Source of the DNA: an uncultured Hyphomonas sp.
GTDB taxonomy: Bacteria; Pseudomonadota; Alphaproteobacteria; Caulobacterales; Hyphomonadaceae
DNA length: 64,000 nt
Assembly (NCBI RefSeq): GCF_963678875.1
Contig: NZ_OY787456.1
Coordinates: 558,001 to 622,000 of the forward strand
Direction of reading: 5' to 3'
Part shown: one piece after another, positions 31,778-40,090 of the stretch
How positions within the stretch are numbered: position 1 is the first letter of the stretch
How the letters are laid out: each line of letters begins with the position of its first letter
Notes under the pieces: generated by a model
Told to the model about the DNA's origin: nothing
The model's database searches: none
The model's input: only the letters and a program-made list of their open reading frames with translations
Program-made: the position numbers and the translations under genes

Positions 31778-32320
31778 TCACTGGGCCTTCGTCCCGAAGA
31801 TCAGCGGTTCGCAGCGCTCGCGCAACAGGTCCACCAGCGCCTCGTCCATGAACTGGTAGTCGTCCGGGATATCCAGCACGTGCAGGGTCTTGTAGGCGAC
31901 TTCCTGGCGGAAATCGGCGCGCAGGCGCTGTGCGTGCTTGTCCTCCATGACGAAGATCATGTCGGCCCAGCGAACATCCGCCACGGTGACCTGATGGCGC
32001 GCATCCCGCGCGGTTCCAGCGGAACGGGCGGCGACGCCGGCGACGCTGCGGAACACCGCTTCGCCCGTCGTGCTGCGCCACTTGTTGTGGCTGCACACGA
32101 ACAGGACTTTTACGGGCACCGCATCGGCCATCAGAGTCTCCCATTCCCGATAGGGCCATATCTTGCCGATCTGGCGCGCCCGGCCAAGCTTGTTCGCCCG
32201 CCGGTAGATCAGTTTCCAGCTTTTCTGCTCGAAGCCGCGATAGGCCGGCTCGACCTTGCGGTCGCCGTCATGCTTGCGGGCTTCCACGCGGCGCGCGGCC
32301 CGGCTTGCGGGGTGTGACAT
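31778..32320 (-). CDS. Low-molecular-weight protein tyrosine phosphatase-like protein with basic N-terminal extension
   Basis: Residues 64-180 form an LMW-PTP-like domain: the P-loop VLFVCSHNKWRSTTGE has CX5R, and DIPDDYQFMD holds the Asp-Asp region. Residues 1-63 are strongly basic and aromatic (KSWKLIYRRANKLGRARQIG) and show the high third-position GC of coding DNA. Two starts are plausible: ATG 32320 (GAGGAAAAGACG before it) gives 180 residues, ATG 32131 (GGGAGACTCTG before it) gives 117. I annotate the long form because the extension looks coding. It may be a fusion, or two products of one gene. Confidence 0.8.
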   Translation of the reverse strand: MSHPASRAARRVEARKHDGDRKVEPAYRGFEQKSWKLIYRRANKLGRARQIGKIWPYREWETLMADAVPVKVLFVCSHNKWRSTTGEAVFRSVAGVAARSAGTARDARHQVTVADVRWADMIFVMEDKHAQRLRADFRQEVAYKTLHVLDIPDDYQFMDEALVDLLRERCEPLIFGTKAQ

Positions 32321-32422
32321 CGTCTTTTCCTCATGTTGTCGGGTTCAGCAGCCGCGGCAACACGAGAGAAGGGGGAGATAGAACCGGACGCCGCCGGATT
32401 CAAGCAGAAATCCGTCCGCCAA

Positions 32423-33325
32423 TCAGATCTGGGCGGTCTCCTGCCAGGTGGTCCAGTAAGCGCCGATACTGTCGCCGAAGGGGCGGGGCTTCTCGGCGAA
32501 CAGGCGGTGGCCATGATGCAGGCAGTCCGGTGCGAGGCGTTTCTCTTCCGCCTCGATCAGGCCGCCCAGCACTTCGCCCACTTTGGGATCGGCGCTGGCG
32601 ATCAGCGGCAAAACGGTCAGCCGGAAAACCGCAAAATCGTGCAGGTCGCCCAGCGACGTGGCGAGGTGGCGCGCTTCGACGATCCGTGCATGGATCATTT
32701 TCGGCCAGACATGTTTCAACAGGCGCATGTGATACCAATGATATTTCACCCGCTTGCGGAATTCGTGAAACGCGACCGGCGTGCCGTCCTCTTCGGCCTG
32801 TTTCAGCGTCTTCACGGCGCGCTTGTAGGTTTCTGCCACGCCGCGGCCCAGAATGTCCGGTGCCTTACCTTTGACTTTCCAGCTGTCGGTGCGGGCAAGG
32901 GCCGCCTCGAAGGCGTCACGTGCGCCGGCCAGCCGTTCGGTCACGTCCGTATCGTCTGCGGGCGGGCTGGCGGCGGCGAGTGTTTCGCGCACATCGGCAA
33001 AGAAACTCCCGCCGATCACCTCACCGAAACGCGCCTCCAACGCGGTGACGGTTTCCAGCAGGGCGCCCGCATCGCGCAAATCCGCGAGGCTGCGCGACAG
33101 GTCACGGAAAGCGGCATTCTCGTCTGCATAGGCCTTGAAGCCCGGGCGCACGAGGCGGACAAGCCCGCGCACCTTCTTGCAGCGCTTGCGCAGCTGGTGG
33201 ACGGTCGTCACCGGGCCAAGTGCCTCATCGTCAATCTCGGCAATCGCCGTTTCGATCTGGCTGCGCGCAATACGGCGCACCCCTTCGGTCAGGGAGTGAT
33301 CGGACAGGCGGAAGGAATAGGACAA
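32423..33325 (-). CDS. CHAD domain protein
   Basis: All-helical CHAD domain of 300 residues. Conserved histidine/basic pairs appear in VHQLRKRCKKVRGLVRLVRP near residue 43 and FHEFRKRVKYHWYHMRLLKH near residue 180, with a third in CLHHGHRLFAEKPRPF. CHAD proteins bind polyphosphate granules; enzymatic activity is not expected without a CYTH domain, and none is present here. The gene stands alone on the minus strand. Confidence 0.93.
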   Translation of the reverse strand: MSYSFRLSDHSLTEGVRRIARSQIETAIAEIDDEALGPVTTVHQLRKRCKKVRGLVRLVRPGFKAYADENAAFRDLSRSLADLRDAGALLETVTALEARFGEVIGGSFFADVRETLAAASPPADDTDVTERLAGARDAFEAALARTDSWKVKGKAPDILGRGVAETYKRAVKTLKQAEEDGTPVAFHEFRKRVKYHWYHMRLLKHVWPKMIHARIVEARHLATSLGDLHDFAVFRLTVLPLIASADPKVGEVLGGLIEAEEKRLAPDCLHHGHRLFAEKPRPFGDSIGAYWTTWQETAQI

Positions 33326-33426
33326 GGCGGTGTCTCGTTAGCGGCGAAGGCTTTGTGTATCGCAACCGGACGGCGCGGCCAAAGCGATACGCGTGACAGT
33401 GGAATCGGGGCCGGGGTTTCAGCCTT

Positions 33427-33503
33427 GGTCCGCTATAGTCCGATATAGTCCGGTATGATCATGCCAAGTCATGCATGATCATGCCGTAGTCAGATTTCGT
33501 GCG
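33427..33503 (+). repeat. Dispersed intergenic element, decamer array plus palindrome, copy 3
   Basis: Three decamers (GGTCCGCTAT, AGTCCGATAT, AGTCCGGTAT) in 10-base register are followed by GATCATGCCAAGTCATG and the TCATGCATGA palindrome, then ATCATGCCGTAGTCAG. Same orientation and order as the copies at 2435 and 2671, some 31 kb away. Confidence 0.75.
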
Positions 33504-33549
33504 TCTCTGGTCATGGCGGAGATGTAGCGAGGGACAGTCCAGCGCCAAT

Positions 33550-33709
33550 CCCTCACCTCCCACGCCCTTTCGGGCGCGGGTCCCGCCTCTCCCAAAGGGA
33601 GAGGGGTGAACCCGGCGCCCCTGCCAACCTGTTGCTATGACGAAAGAAAAACCCTCTCCCGCTCGCGGGAGAGGAGGGGCCCGCCGCCACAGGCGGTGGG
33701 AGGTGAGGG
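33550..33709. repeat. Large imperfect intergenic palindrome (CTCTCCC/GGGAGAG type)
   Basis: Outer arms CCTCACCTCCCAC (33551-33563) and GTGGGAGGTGAGG (33696-33708) enclose two inner hairpins: CCTCTCCC-AAA-GGGAGAGG (33586-33604) and CCTCTCCCG/CGGGAGAGG (33653-33674). The whole lies between the CHAD gene and the next hypothetical gene. It resembles dispersed GC-rich palindromes found between genes in many alphaproteobacteria; no terminator function is evident. Confidence 0.75.
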
Positions 33710-33755
33710 CTCATCTCTATCCACCCCCTAAGCCCTCTGTGGCACTCTCCGCGCC

Positions 33756-34346
33756 ATGACTGACCGCACCGCTTTCCTCTCCCAGGCCTTCAACACACTC
33801 GCCCGCGCAATCGCTGAGGCGGGCGTGAATGTTGGTCTGTACAAGACGCCCGAAACAATCTCGAAAACCTTGAACCGGAAAGTGCGGGCGGAGTTGAAAC
33901 GCCTCGCTGTGCTGCTCCGCCGTCTGATCTTCCTGTTGGCGCTGCAGATGGAGCTCGCGCCGCTGAAGCCGCGCGTGGGGAGCAATTATTATGAGCCGAA
34001 GCAGGAAGGTGTTGAGTATCGCTACATCTTCACCATGGTGCCCGCGCCATCGCGGCCTTGCCCGCAATTTCTGAAAGGGCCAGTGACGTTGCCCGTGCCC
34101 GGCCCTGTCTCCGCCGCGCCGCTGATTGCGCGGTGGAATGCGATGCTCGATACGATGAAGCATCACAAACGCCGGGCGCGTTGTCTTGCGCGCACGATCC
34201 AGCGTTGGCAGGCGGTGGGGGAGGCACGGCCTCATGTACCGCCGGTTCCGCATGCGCACCGCTTGCCGGCGACCGTCGCGCTCGTTTCGGGTGGGCTGAC
34301 CGTTCAGCTGGTTGAGGCGCTGAAGGACTGGCCGGATACGAGCTGA
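33756..34346 (+). CDS. Hypothetical protein, 196 residues
   Basis: Basic, helix-rich protein with no recognised family. The N-terminal half has a hydrophobic stretch (AVLLRRLIFLLALQMELAPL, residues about 48-67), the middle has YYEPKQEGVEYRYIF, and the C-terminal half is Arg- and Pro-rich. The ATG at 33756 has no ribosome binding site. It sits just downstream of the third decamer/palindrome repeat and the large palindrome, much as the 138-residue hypothetical gene sits downstream of the first two copies. Coding support comes from length and composition. Confidence 0.6.
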   Translation: MTDRTAFLSQAFNTLARAIAEAGVNVGLYKTPETISKTLNRKVRAELKRLAVLLRRLIFLLALQMELAPLKPRVGSNYYEPKQEGVEYRYIFTMVPAPSRPCPQFLKGPVTLPVPGPVSAAPLIARWNAMLDTMKHHKRRARCLARTIQRWQAVGEARPHVPPVPHAHRLPATVALVSGGLTVQLVEALKDWPDTS

Positions 34347-34418
34347 ACCTCGCCAAAATCAGGATTTTTGCCGGAGCGCTGAGGCGTTTCCGGGCGGACG
34401 TGCTGACCCGCCCGCGCG

Positions 34419-34587
34419 CATGCTTCGACTTCGCTCAGCATGAGCGCTCCTGAAGTGCGGACTCATCCTGAGCGAAGTCGAAGGATGACTGATAGAGCGC
34501 ATAAGCCCGGCGCTTGCGCTTGGGCCTGCCTCGGGAAATCGCGATGCGATTTCTCATCCTCGGCAGCCTGAGCGAAGTCGAAGGACC
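34419..34587. repeat. Inverted repeat of the TTCGACTTCGCTCAG family, plus a lone arm
   Basis: The arm at 34419-34444 is identical to that at 2767-2792; its partner at 34462-34487 differs at the G/C positions within CATCCTGAG. A solitary partial arm, CCTGAGCGAAGTCGAAGGA, follows at 34567-34585. The gap from 34347 to 34683 is otherwise empty. Confidence 0.8.
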
Positions 34588-34683
34588 GGAAATCGCCCGG
34601 CATCGAAGGATGGCTCTTCATGGTCACATGGCCAACCGATCCGAACCGGCTTAAACAGGTGCGAAACGCCCGGAAGGATGCGC

Positions 34684-35616
34684 ATGCGGCCGTGGATTGA
34701 GAAACTGCCACTTCCAGACCCGCTGAAGGTCTGGGCCGTCGAACCGGTCTGGGGCGCCATTGTCCGCCTGTCGAAGCCGGAAGTGCGCATCGTCACCGGC
34801 GGCATCAGCTTCTATGCGCTGTTCTCCATCTTCCCGATCATCTACCTGACGCTCAGCCTGTTGTTCGCGCTCATGCCGCTGGACCTGTCGCAGCGCCTCG
34901 CCGGTACGGTGGATGAAGTGCTCGTCTCCGCCGTCGCGCCATTGTCGCAGGCGGACCTTGAAACCATCCGGCAGGTGACCCCGCAAGGCATCACCCTGCG
35001 GGCCTTGCTGGCCGTGATCATCGTTCTGTATACGGCAAGTTCCGGCGCCAAGGCGGCCATCACCGGTATCCGAATGGTGACAGGGTCTGAGCGGCGCACC
35101 CGCATCATCCGGTTCCAGGGCGTGTCGATCCTGATGACCGCGCTGCTGATCCTTTCCGTCTGGCTGCTTGGCGCGCTGCAGCTGATCCTCTCCTTCATCA
35201 CGGAGAAGCAGGGCTTCATCGCTTATGATGTGGCGCTGCAGGTCAGCCACCTTGCCTCGCAGCTCTGGCTTGGCAAATGGATCGCGTGTTTTGCCATCTT
35301 CTACATGATCCTCGCTGTCGCCCTGCACGGCCGGTTGCAGGGAAGCCTGGCGAAGGTGGCGGGCGCGGCGGCCGGGGCGCTGGCCTGGGTGATCGCGACC
35401 TGGGGCTTTCACCTCTATCTGAAATTCACCGCGCTCGACAATTTCTATGGCGCGCTGGCTTCCGTCATCCTCGGCTTCATCTGGCTTGCGACCTCGGTGT
35501 CATCGCTGCTCTTCGGCGCCGCGCTGACAGCGGAATGGGCTTCCCGGCAGGAGGCGCCGGACCTGATCGCGGAAGAAGATGAAGAGGCCGATATCGTCAT
35601 CGGCGGTGAGGCCTAG
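34684..35616 (+). CDS. YihY/BrkB-family membrane protein
   Basis: Inner-membrane protein of 310 residues with about six hydrophobic helices, matching the YihY/UPF0761 family once annotated as ribonuclease BN by mistake. The early motif GGISFYALFSIFPIIYLTLSL and the late GALASVILGFIWLATSVSSLLFGAAL are typical. GGAAGG directly precedes ATG 34678, so the next ATG at 34684 with proper spacing is preferred. Transport substrate unknown. The acidic C-terminal tail ends EEDEEADIVIGGEA. Its stop overlaps the convergent amidase gene. Confidence 0.87.
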   Translation: MRPWIEKLPLPDPLKVWAVEPVWGAIVRLSKPEVRIVTGGISFYALFSIFPIIYLTLSLLFALMPLDLSQRLAGTVDEVLVSAVAPLSQADLETIRQVTPQGITLRALLAVIIVLYTASSGAKAAITGIRMVTGSERRTRIIRFQGVSILMTALLILSVWLLGALQLILSFITEKQGFIAYDVALQVSHLASQLWLGKWIACFAIFYMILAVALHGRLQGSLAKVAGAAAGALAWVIATWGFHLYLKFTALDNFYGALASVILGFIWLATSVSSLLFGAALTAEWASRQEAPDLIAEEDEEADIVIGGEA

Positions 35617-36344
35617 CGGGCCGCGTAGAGCGCGTGGATCTCTCCGATCCGGCGCAATGTGCGGGCGTCGGCCACACCGGAGGTGCGGTCCGGCAGCCAG
35701 CGGCGCTGGAAGGCGCGGACGACCGCTTCGGTGAGGTCGTCATAGGTGCCGGTGGGGGGCAGGCCATAGCCGATGCGCTGAAGCTGTTCCTGCGTCTGCT
35801 GGACGCTGGCGTTCTCGTCACCGGGGCTGAAGTCTTTGCCCTCCACGTCCGGCCAGATGCCGATCCCGGCGCGGGCGAGCTGCTCCCACGGGAAGTGCTC
35901 GCCGGGGTCCTGCTTGCGCAGCGGCGCGATATCGGAATGGCCCACGATCCGGGTCTGCGGGATGTCATGGCCGGCCAGGATTTTGTGGCAGAGCGCGATC
36001 AGCGCATCGATCTGGGCTGCAGGATAAGGCGGCAGGCTGCCATCGGCTTGCAGGAAGTCATGCCCGCCATTGACGATCTCGATCCCGATGGAGCGGGAGT
36101 TCAGATCCTCGTCGCCTTGCCAGCTGGAGACCCCGGCATGCCAGGCGCGGCGGTCTTCGGCGACCAGCTGGTCCACCCGGCCATCCTCCCGGAGGAGGTA
36201 GTGCGAAGAGACCTTGGCGTCCGGATTGCGGAGCTGGTCGAACGCGGCCTCGCCGGTCTCCATGCCGGTATAGTGCAGGACCAGCATGTCGACCGGATGC
36301 TTGCGGTCATCGAAGTTCGGGCTGGGCGAGAAAGTGATGTCCAT
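35613..36344 (-). CDS. N-acetylmuramoyl-L-alanine amidase with peptidoglycan-binding domain
   Basis: Amidase_2 (AmpD-type) enzyme of 243 residues. Zinc ligands are in MLVLHYTGMETG (first His), RRAWHAGVSSW and VGHSDIAPLRKQDPGEHFPW (second His and the catalytic DPG region). Residues about 175-243 form a PG_binding_1 domain (QTQEQLQRIGYGLPPTGTYD onward). No signal peptide is visible, which suits cytoplasmic AmpD-like recycling of anhydromuropeptides. Its start overlaps the stop of the EamA gene (TGATG), so the two are likely an operon. Confidence 0.92.
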   Translation of the reverse strand: MDITFSPSPNFDDRKHPVDMLVLHYTGMETGEAAFDQLRNPDAKVSSHYLLREDGRVDQLVAEDRRAWHAGVSSWQGDEDLNSRSIGIEIVNGGHDFLQADGSLPPYPAAQIDALIALCHKILAGHDIPQTRIVGHSDIAPLRKQDPGEHFPWEQLARAGIGIWPDVEGKDFSPGDENASVQQTQEQLQRIGYGLPPTGTYDDLTEAVVRAFQRRWLPDRTSGVADARTLRRIGEIHALYAAR

Positions 36345-37246
36345 CAGCTTTCCCCACCGCCGTACTTCTTGCCAAGGCCGGCTTCCGGCAGGCGCGTGTT
36401 CTGGCGTACCGCAATCATGAACACACCGGCCAGCGCCACGACGGCGCCGACCAGAAGGCGCGGCGACATCGGCTCGTTCAGCAGGACAATGCCAAACACG
36501 ACGCCCCAGATCGGGGTCATCAGCGTAAGCGGCGAGAGCAGGGACACGTCATATTTCTTGAGCAGCGTATAGAAGGCGCCATGGCCAAATATGGAAACCC
36601 CGGCGATGGCGAAGAAGCTCGCCAGCCACACCAGCCACCCGCCATGGATATATGCTTCGGCCTGGCCGCTTTCCCAAAGGAAGGACACCGCAAACAGCGG
36701 GGCGAAGCTGAACAGGCCGACCCAGGCCTGCACCTGCAGCCCGGTCAGTGGCGGCATCTTCTTCATCAGGATGCCGCCATAGGACGCCGTGAAAGCCGCG
36801 CCCACCACGAAGAGGAGCCCGATCGAGAAGGCGAAGCTGCCCGGGTCAAACGCAATGATGACCACGCCGGCAAAGGACAGCATGATCCCCAGGCCGCGGC
36901 GCCAGCCGATTGTTTCCCCCAGGAAAGCCATGCTCATCAGCGTGGAAATCGGCACGCCAAGCTGGCCGGTCACGGCAACGGCGGAGGCTTCCGCGTTCTG
37001 CAGCCCGATGAAGAGCAGGGCAAAGTTGAGCGACCCCATCATGATCGAGATCAGGAAGAGGGTGAACAGCTTCTTTGGAACAGGCCTGAGAAACGGAATC
37101 AGGAAGAGGGCAACCCCGGCAAAGCGGATGGCTGCGAAGAACAGCGGCGGCACCTGCATGTCCGCGACCACCCAGCGGGTGAGAACGAGGTTCAGGCCCC
37201 AGACGAGGCAGACACCGAACAGGAGGATGAAATCGCGGAAATTCAT
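36344..37246 (-). CDS. EamA-family (DMT) transporter
   Basis: Ten-helix drug/metabolite transporter of 300 residues with the two EamA repeats. The start region FILLFGVCLVWGLNLVLTRWVV and the second-repeat end TPIWGVVFGIVLLNEPMSPR are typical. Substrate not predictable. The gene overlaps the amidase start, suggesting a possible role in exporting or recycling wall-related metabolites, but this is inference from position only. Confidence 0.9.
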   Translation of the reverse strand: MNFRDFILLFGVCLVWGLNLVLTRWVVADMQVPPLFFAAIRFAGVALFLIPFLRPVPKKLFTLFLISIMMGSLNFALLFIGLQNAEASAVAVTGQLGVPISTLMSMAFLGETIGWRRGLGIMLSFAGVVIIAFDPGSFAFSIGLLFVVGAAFTASYGGILMKKMPPLTGLQVQAWVGLFSFAPLFAVSFLWESGQAEAYIHGGWLVWLASFFAIAGVSIFGHGAFYTLLKKYDVSLLSPLTLMTPIWGVVFGIVLLNEPMSPRLLVGAVVALAGVFMIAVRQNTRLPEAGLGKKYGGGES

Positions 37247-37425
37247 GTTTGCCCCGTATCAGGCTTTTCCCCGTTTGGGCAGGTTTTAGGAAGCCCTCCC
37301 TTCGGGGAACCGGGAGTGACTTTCATGCGTACACTTGTGGCCGCATTCAGGCTGGGTTTAAGTTAATCTTACTAAGGGTGAGCGGTTGTGCTGCCGGCAT
37401 TCGGCGGCCTTACGGGAGTAGGTGG

Positions 37426-38133
37426 ATGTCTCTGATATGGTGGATTCTGCCAGCGATTTCGGGCGTAATCGGGCTGATGCTGCTGTTTGCCGGTTTCGGC
37501 AAGCTGGCCAGCCTGAAGCCCGTCAGCGGCGGCGGCCGTCTGATTTTCGGTGTCGGGTTCCTGGGCCTTGCCGGGATCGTGGCGCTGTCCGGCCTCAACC
37601 TGCAGACCTATAAACGCCTGACGCTGGAGCGGGATGCCGCGCATATCCGCTTCGATGCTGTTGTCGACCAGCCGAATACCTATCAGGCCACACTCACCGT
37701 GCCTCAGGAAGTGGAACCGCGTGTCTATAACCTGACAGGTGACGAGTTCTCGATGGGCGCGCAGGTGATCAAGTTCAAGCCGCTGGCAAACATGCTGGGC
37801 TATGACTCGGTCTACCGGCTGGAATATCTCGAAGGGCGCTATTCGAACCGCTACTCGACAGAAAGCGTCACCAAGGCGGAAACGCACGGAATCCGCCTCT
37901 ATGAAAATCCGGGACTGGATGTCCGCAAGTTTGCGGCAGAGCAGGGCGCCCGCTTCGGTCTGGAAGACGCGCAATATGGCTCGGCCACTTACATGCCGAT
38001 GGGTGACGGATACGAATTCGATGTGAACATCACGCAGGATGCGCTGGTCGCCCGGCCGACCGAGCCGACCCGGTTGCTCATGCAGCGGGCGGCCTATCCC
38101 GGTTTCCAGCCCGGTGTGGAGAGAAAACAGTGA
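37426..38133 (+). CDS. Hypothetical membrane-anchored protein, 235 residues
   Basis: Two N-terminal transmembrane helices (WWILPAISGVIGLMLLFAGFG and LIFGVGFLGLAGIVALSGL, within residues 5-58) are followed by a long soluble domain rich in beta-type sequence (VVDQPNTYQATLTVPQEVEPRV; YDSVYRLEYLEGRYSNRYS). GGAG lies about eight bases before ATG 37426. The stop overlaps a GTG start for the methyltransferase (GTGA), so both are probably one operon. No named family recognised. Confidence 0.75.
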   Translation: MSLIWWILPAISGVIGLMLLFAGFGKLASLKPVSGGGRLIFGVGFLGLAGIVALSGLNLQTYKRLTLERDAAHIRFDAVVDQPNTYQATLTVPQEVEPRVYNLTGDEFSMGAQVIKFKPLANMLGYDSVYRLEYLEGRYSNRYSTESVTKAETHGIRLYENPGLDVRKFAAEQGARFGLEDAQYGSATYMPMGDGYEFDVNITQDALVARPTEPTRLLMQRAAYPGFQPGVERKQ

Positions 38134-38756
38134 ACCCCTGGGAAAAATATGTCGTTCCGAACCTGATCTCCTGCGCCTGCGCATCCAGGCCGATGATGAA
38201 ACAGCGGGAGAAGGTCATTCCGCACGCGGAAGGGAAAGTTCTGGAAATCGGCTGCGGCAGCGGCACCAATTTCACGTATTATGATCCGGACAAGGTCGAG
38301 CATCTTTATGCGCTGGAGCCGTCCGAGGGCATGCTGAAGAAGGCGCGCCGGACGGCAGGCGCGCTGGGCTACGGCAACAATATCGAATTCCTGGAGACCG
38401 GCGCCGAATCTGTGCCGCTGGAAGACCACTCCATCGACACCGTCGTCTACACATTCGTCCTGTGCACGATTCCGGACTGGAAGAGTGCGCTTCAGGAAAC
38501 CCGCCGCCTGTTGAAGCCGGGCGGCAAGATCATCTTTTCCGAACATGGCCTTGCGCCGGACGAAGGCGTTGCAAAGTGGCAGCGCCGGGTCGAGCCGGTC
38601 TGGAAGCCGCTTGCCGGAGGCTGTCACCTGACGCGTGATACAAAGAAGATGCTCGAAGAGGCCGGTTTCGAACTGAAAGACACCGAGACCATGTACCTGC
38701 CGGGTACGCCTAAGATCGCAGGCTTCTGCTCCTGGGGATCTGCCGTTCCGGCCTGA
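38130..38756 (+). CDS. Class I SAM-dependent methyltransferase
   Basis: Protein of 208 residues with the SAM site VLEIGCGSGTNFTYY (motif I), acidic ALEPSEGML, and motif IV region VVYTFVLCTIPDW. The overall style, including the C-terminal WGSAVPA, resembles METTL7-like or phospholipid N-methyltransferases. It begins with GTG at 38130 within the preceding stop codon, preceded by GGAGAG. Substrate is unproven; a membrane lipid is a reasonable guess given the upstream membrane protein. Confidence 0.85.
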   Translation: MNPWEKYVVPNLISCACASRPMMKQREKVIPHAEGKVLEIGCGSGTNFTYYDPDKVEHLYALEPSEGMLKKARRTAGALGYGNNIEFLETGAESVPLEDHSIDTVVYTFVLCTIPDWKSALQETRRLLKPGGKIIFSEHGLAPDEGVAKWQRRVEPVWKPLAGGCHLTRDTKKMLEEAGFELKDTETMYLPGTPKIAGFCSWGSAVPA

Positions 38757-38757
38757 C

Positions 38758-39576
38758 ATGCGGGAACCGCCCTATTTGCCATTCCTGTCCGGCCCGGCGA
38801 GCCTTGCGCCGGGGCTGAAACCGATCCCGTCGGAGCAAATGATTGCCCCCGATACGGAGGCCGGAACGTGGCTGCCGGAAAAGCGTCGGATCATGAAGGC
38901 GCAGCGCGAAGACGTATTCGTGTGCAACTTGCCGGATGCCATGCTGGAAGACGCAGCGGCGCTGGTGACCCGGCACCTTCCGCAATCGGAGGAAGATTGG
39001 CCAACGCCTCTGGAGGCCGCCTCGGCGCGCGTGTCTGATGACCTGTGCCTGCTCCAGCGTGGGGAGGACGGACTCTGGCGATTGGAGGCGGCGAGCCTTG
39101 TTGCGCCCACCTTCTGGCTGCTTGCGGAGAAGGCCGGTCAGCCGCTTGGAGGCCTTCATGACCCGGTGCCGGACGCCAATCCCGGTCTGGTCTCGCGGAT
39201 TGCGCGGATGTTCGATGCGCTACGCCCGGGGCAGGTGCTGGAGCGGTTCAACTGGACGGTCCAGGCAGGGCCAGCCCGCTTTACCCCGAACGCGGCGCCG
39301 CTGAAGGCATTGGCGGCGGAGACGGCGGACGCGGGTGCGCTGGATGTGCTGCACCTGCGCGTGGAGCGGCAGACGATTTCGAAACTGCCTTCGAGCGGCC
39401 TGTTACTGTTCACGATCCGCATTGCGGTGGATCCGCTTTGCGCGGCGCTGTCATCACGGGAGAGGGTGGAGGCTTTCCGTGCGGCGTGGGAGGGAACAGA
39501 CCCGGCATTGGCGGCTTACAAGGGCTGGCCAGCCTATGACCGGCTGGTGCGTGCGGCGCTGGACCGTCTTTCCTGA
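38758..39576 (+). CDS. DUF3445 (heme-dependent oxidative N-demethylase-like) protein
   Basis: Protein of 272 residues of the DUF3445 family, which includes the alpha subunit of a heme-dependent oxidative N-demethylase. The diagnostic stretch LHLRVERQTISKLPSSGLLLFTIR is near residues 197-220, and HLPQSEEDWP and WRLEAASLVAPTFW match conserved blocks. The partner flavoprotein or ferredoxin subunits are not nearby. It starts one base after the methyltransferase stop, probably in the same operon. Confidence 0.85.
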   Translation: MREPPYLPFLSGPASLAPGLKPIPSEQMIAPDTEAGTWLPEKRRIMKAQREDVFVCNLPDAMLEDAAALVTRHLPQSEEDWPTPLEAASARVSDDLCLLQRGEDGLWRLEAASLVAPTFWLLAEKAGQPLGGLHDPVPDANPGLVSRIARMFDALRPGQVLERFNWTVQAGPARFTPNAAPLKALAAETADAGALDVLHLRVERQTISKLPSSGLLLFTIRIAVDPLCAALSSRERVEAFRAAWEGTDPALAAYKGWPAYDRLVRAALDRLS

Positions 39577-39652
39577 ATGCCTTTTCTGAGGCGGGCAACC
39601 ACGTTATGCCTCAGACAGAATCGTACCTCACAGACCAAAGACGGAAGACGCA

Positions 39653-40090
39653 ATGAAATACTGGCTGATCAAATCCGAACCCGATGCCTGGAGCTGGGAC
39701 GAGCAGGTCGCCAAGGGGGATGAAGGCGAAGAGTGGAGCGGCATCCGCAATTATCAGGCGCGCAATTTCATGCGCGAGATGAAACTGGGCGACCGCCTGT
39801 TCTTCTATCATTCCAACAAAGGGCTGGAAGTCGTTGGCATTGTTGAGGTCTGCAAGGAGAGTTCGCCCGATTCGACCACGGACGATGAGCGCTGGGATTG
39901 TGTCTGGGTGAAGGCGCTGGCGCCGATGCCGAAGCCGGTCAGCCTGAAAGACGTGAAAGCCAATCCGAAACTGAGCGAGATGAGCCTCGTGACGTCCTTC
40001 CGCCTGTCCGTTCAGCCGGTGACGGCGGCGGAGTGGAAGGAAGTCTGCAAGATGGGCGGGATCGATCCGAAGACGCTGAAGCCGGTCTAG
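39653..40090 (+). CDS. EVE domain protein
   Basis: Single EVE (PUA-like) domain of 145 residues, similar to thymocyte nuclear protein 1. The opening YWLIKSEPDAWSWDE, the central WSGIRNYQARNFMREMKLGDRLFFYHS and GIVEVCKESSPDST are hallmark blocks. EVE domains bind modified bases in DNA or RNA. Here it stands alone without the restriction or McrBC partners seen in some defence islands, so a role in tRNA or general RNA recognition is as likely. Confidence 0.93.
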   Translation: MKYWLIKSEPDAWSWDEQVAKGDEGEEWSGIRNYQARNFMREMKLGDRLFFYHSNKGLEVVGIVEVCKESSPDSTTDDERWDCVWVKALAPMPKPVSLKDVKANPKLSEMSLVTSFRLSVQPVTAAEWKEVCKMGGIDPKTLKPV

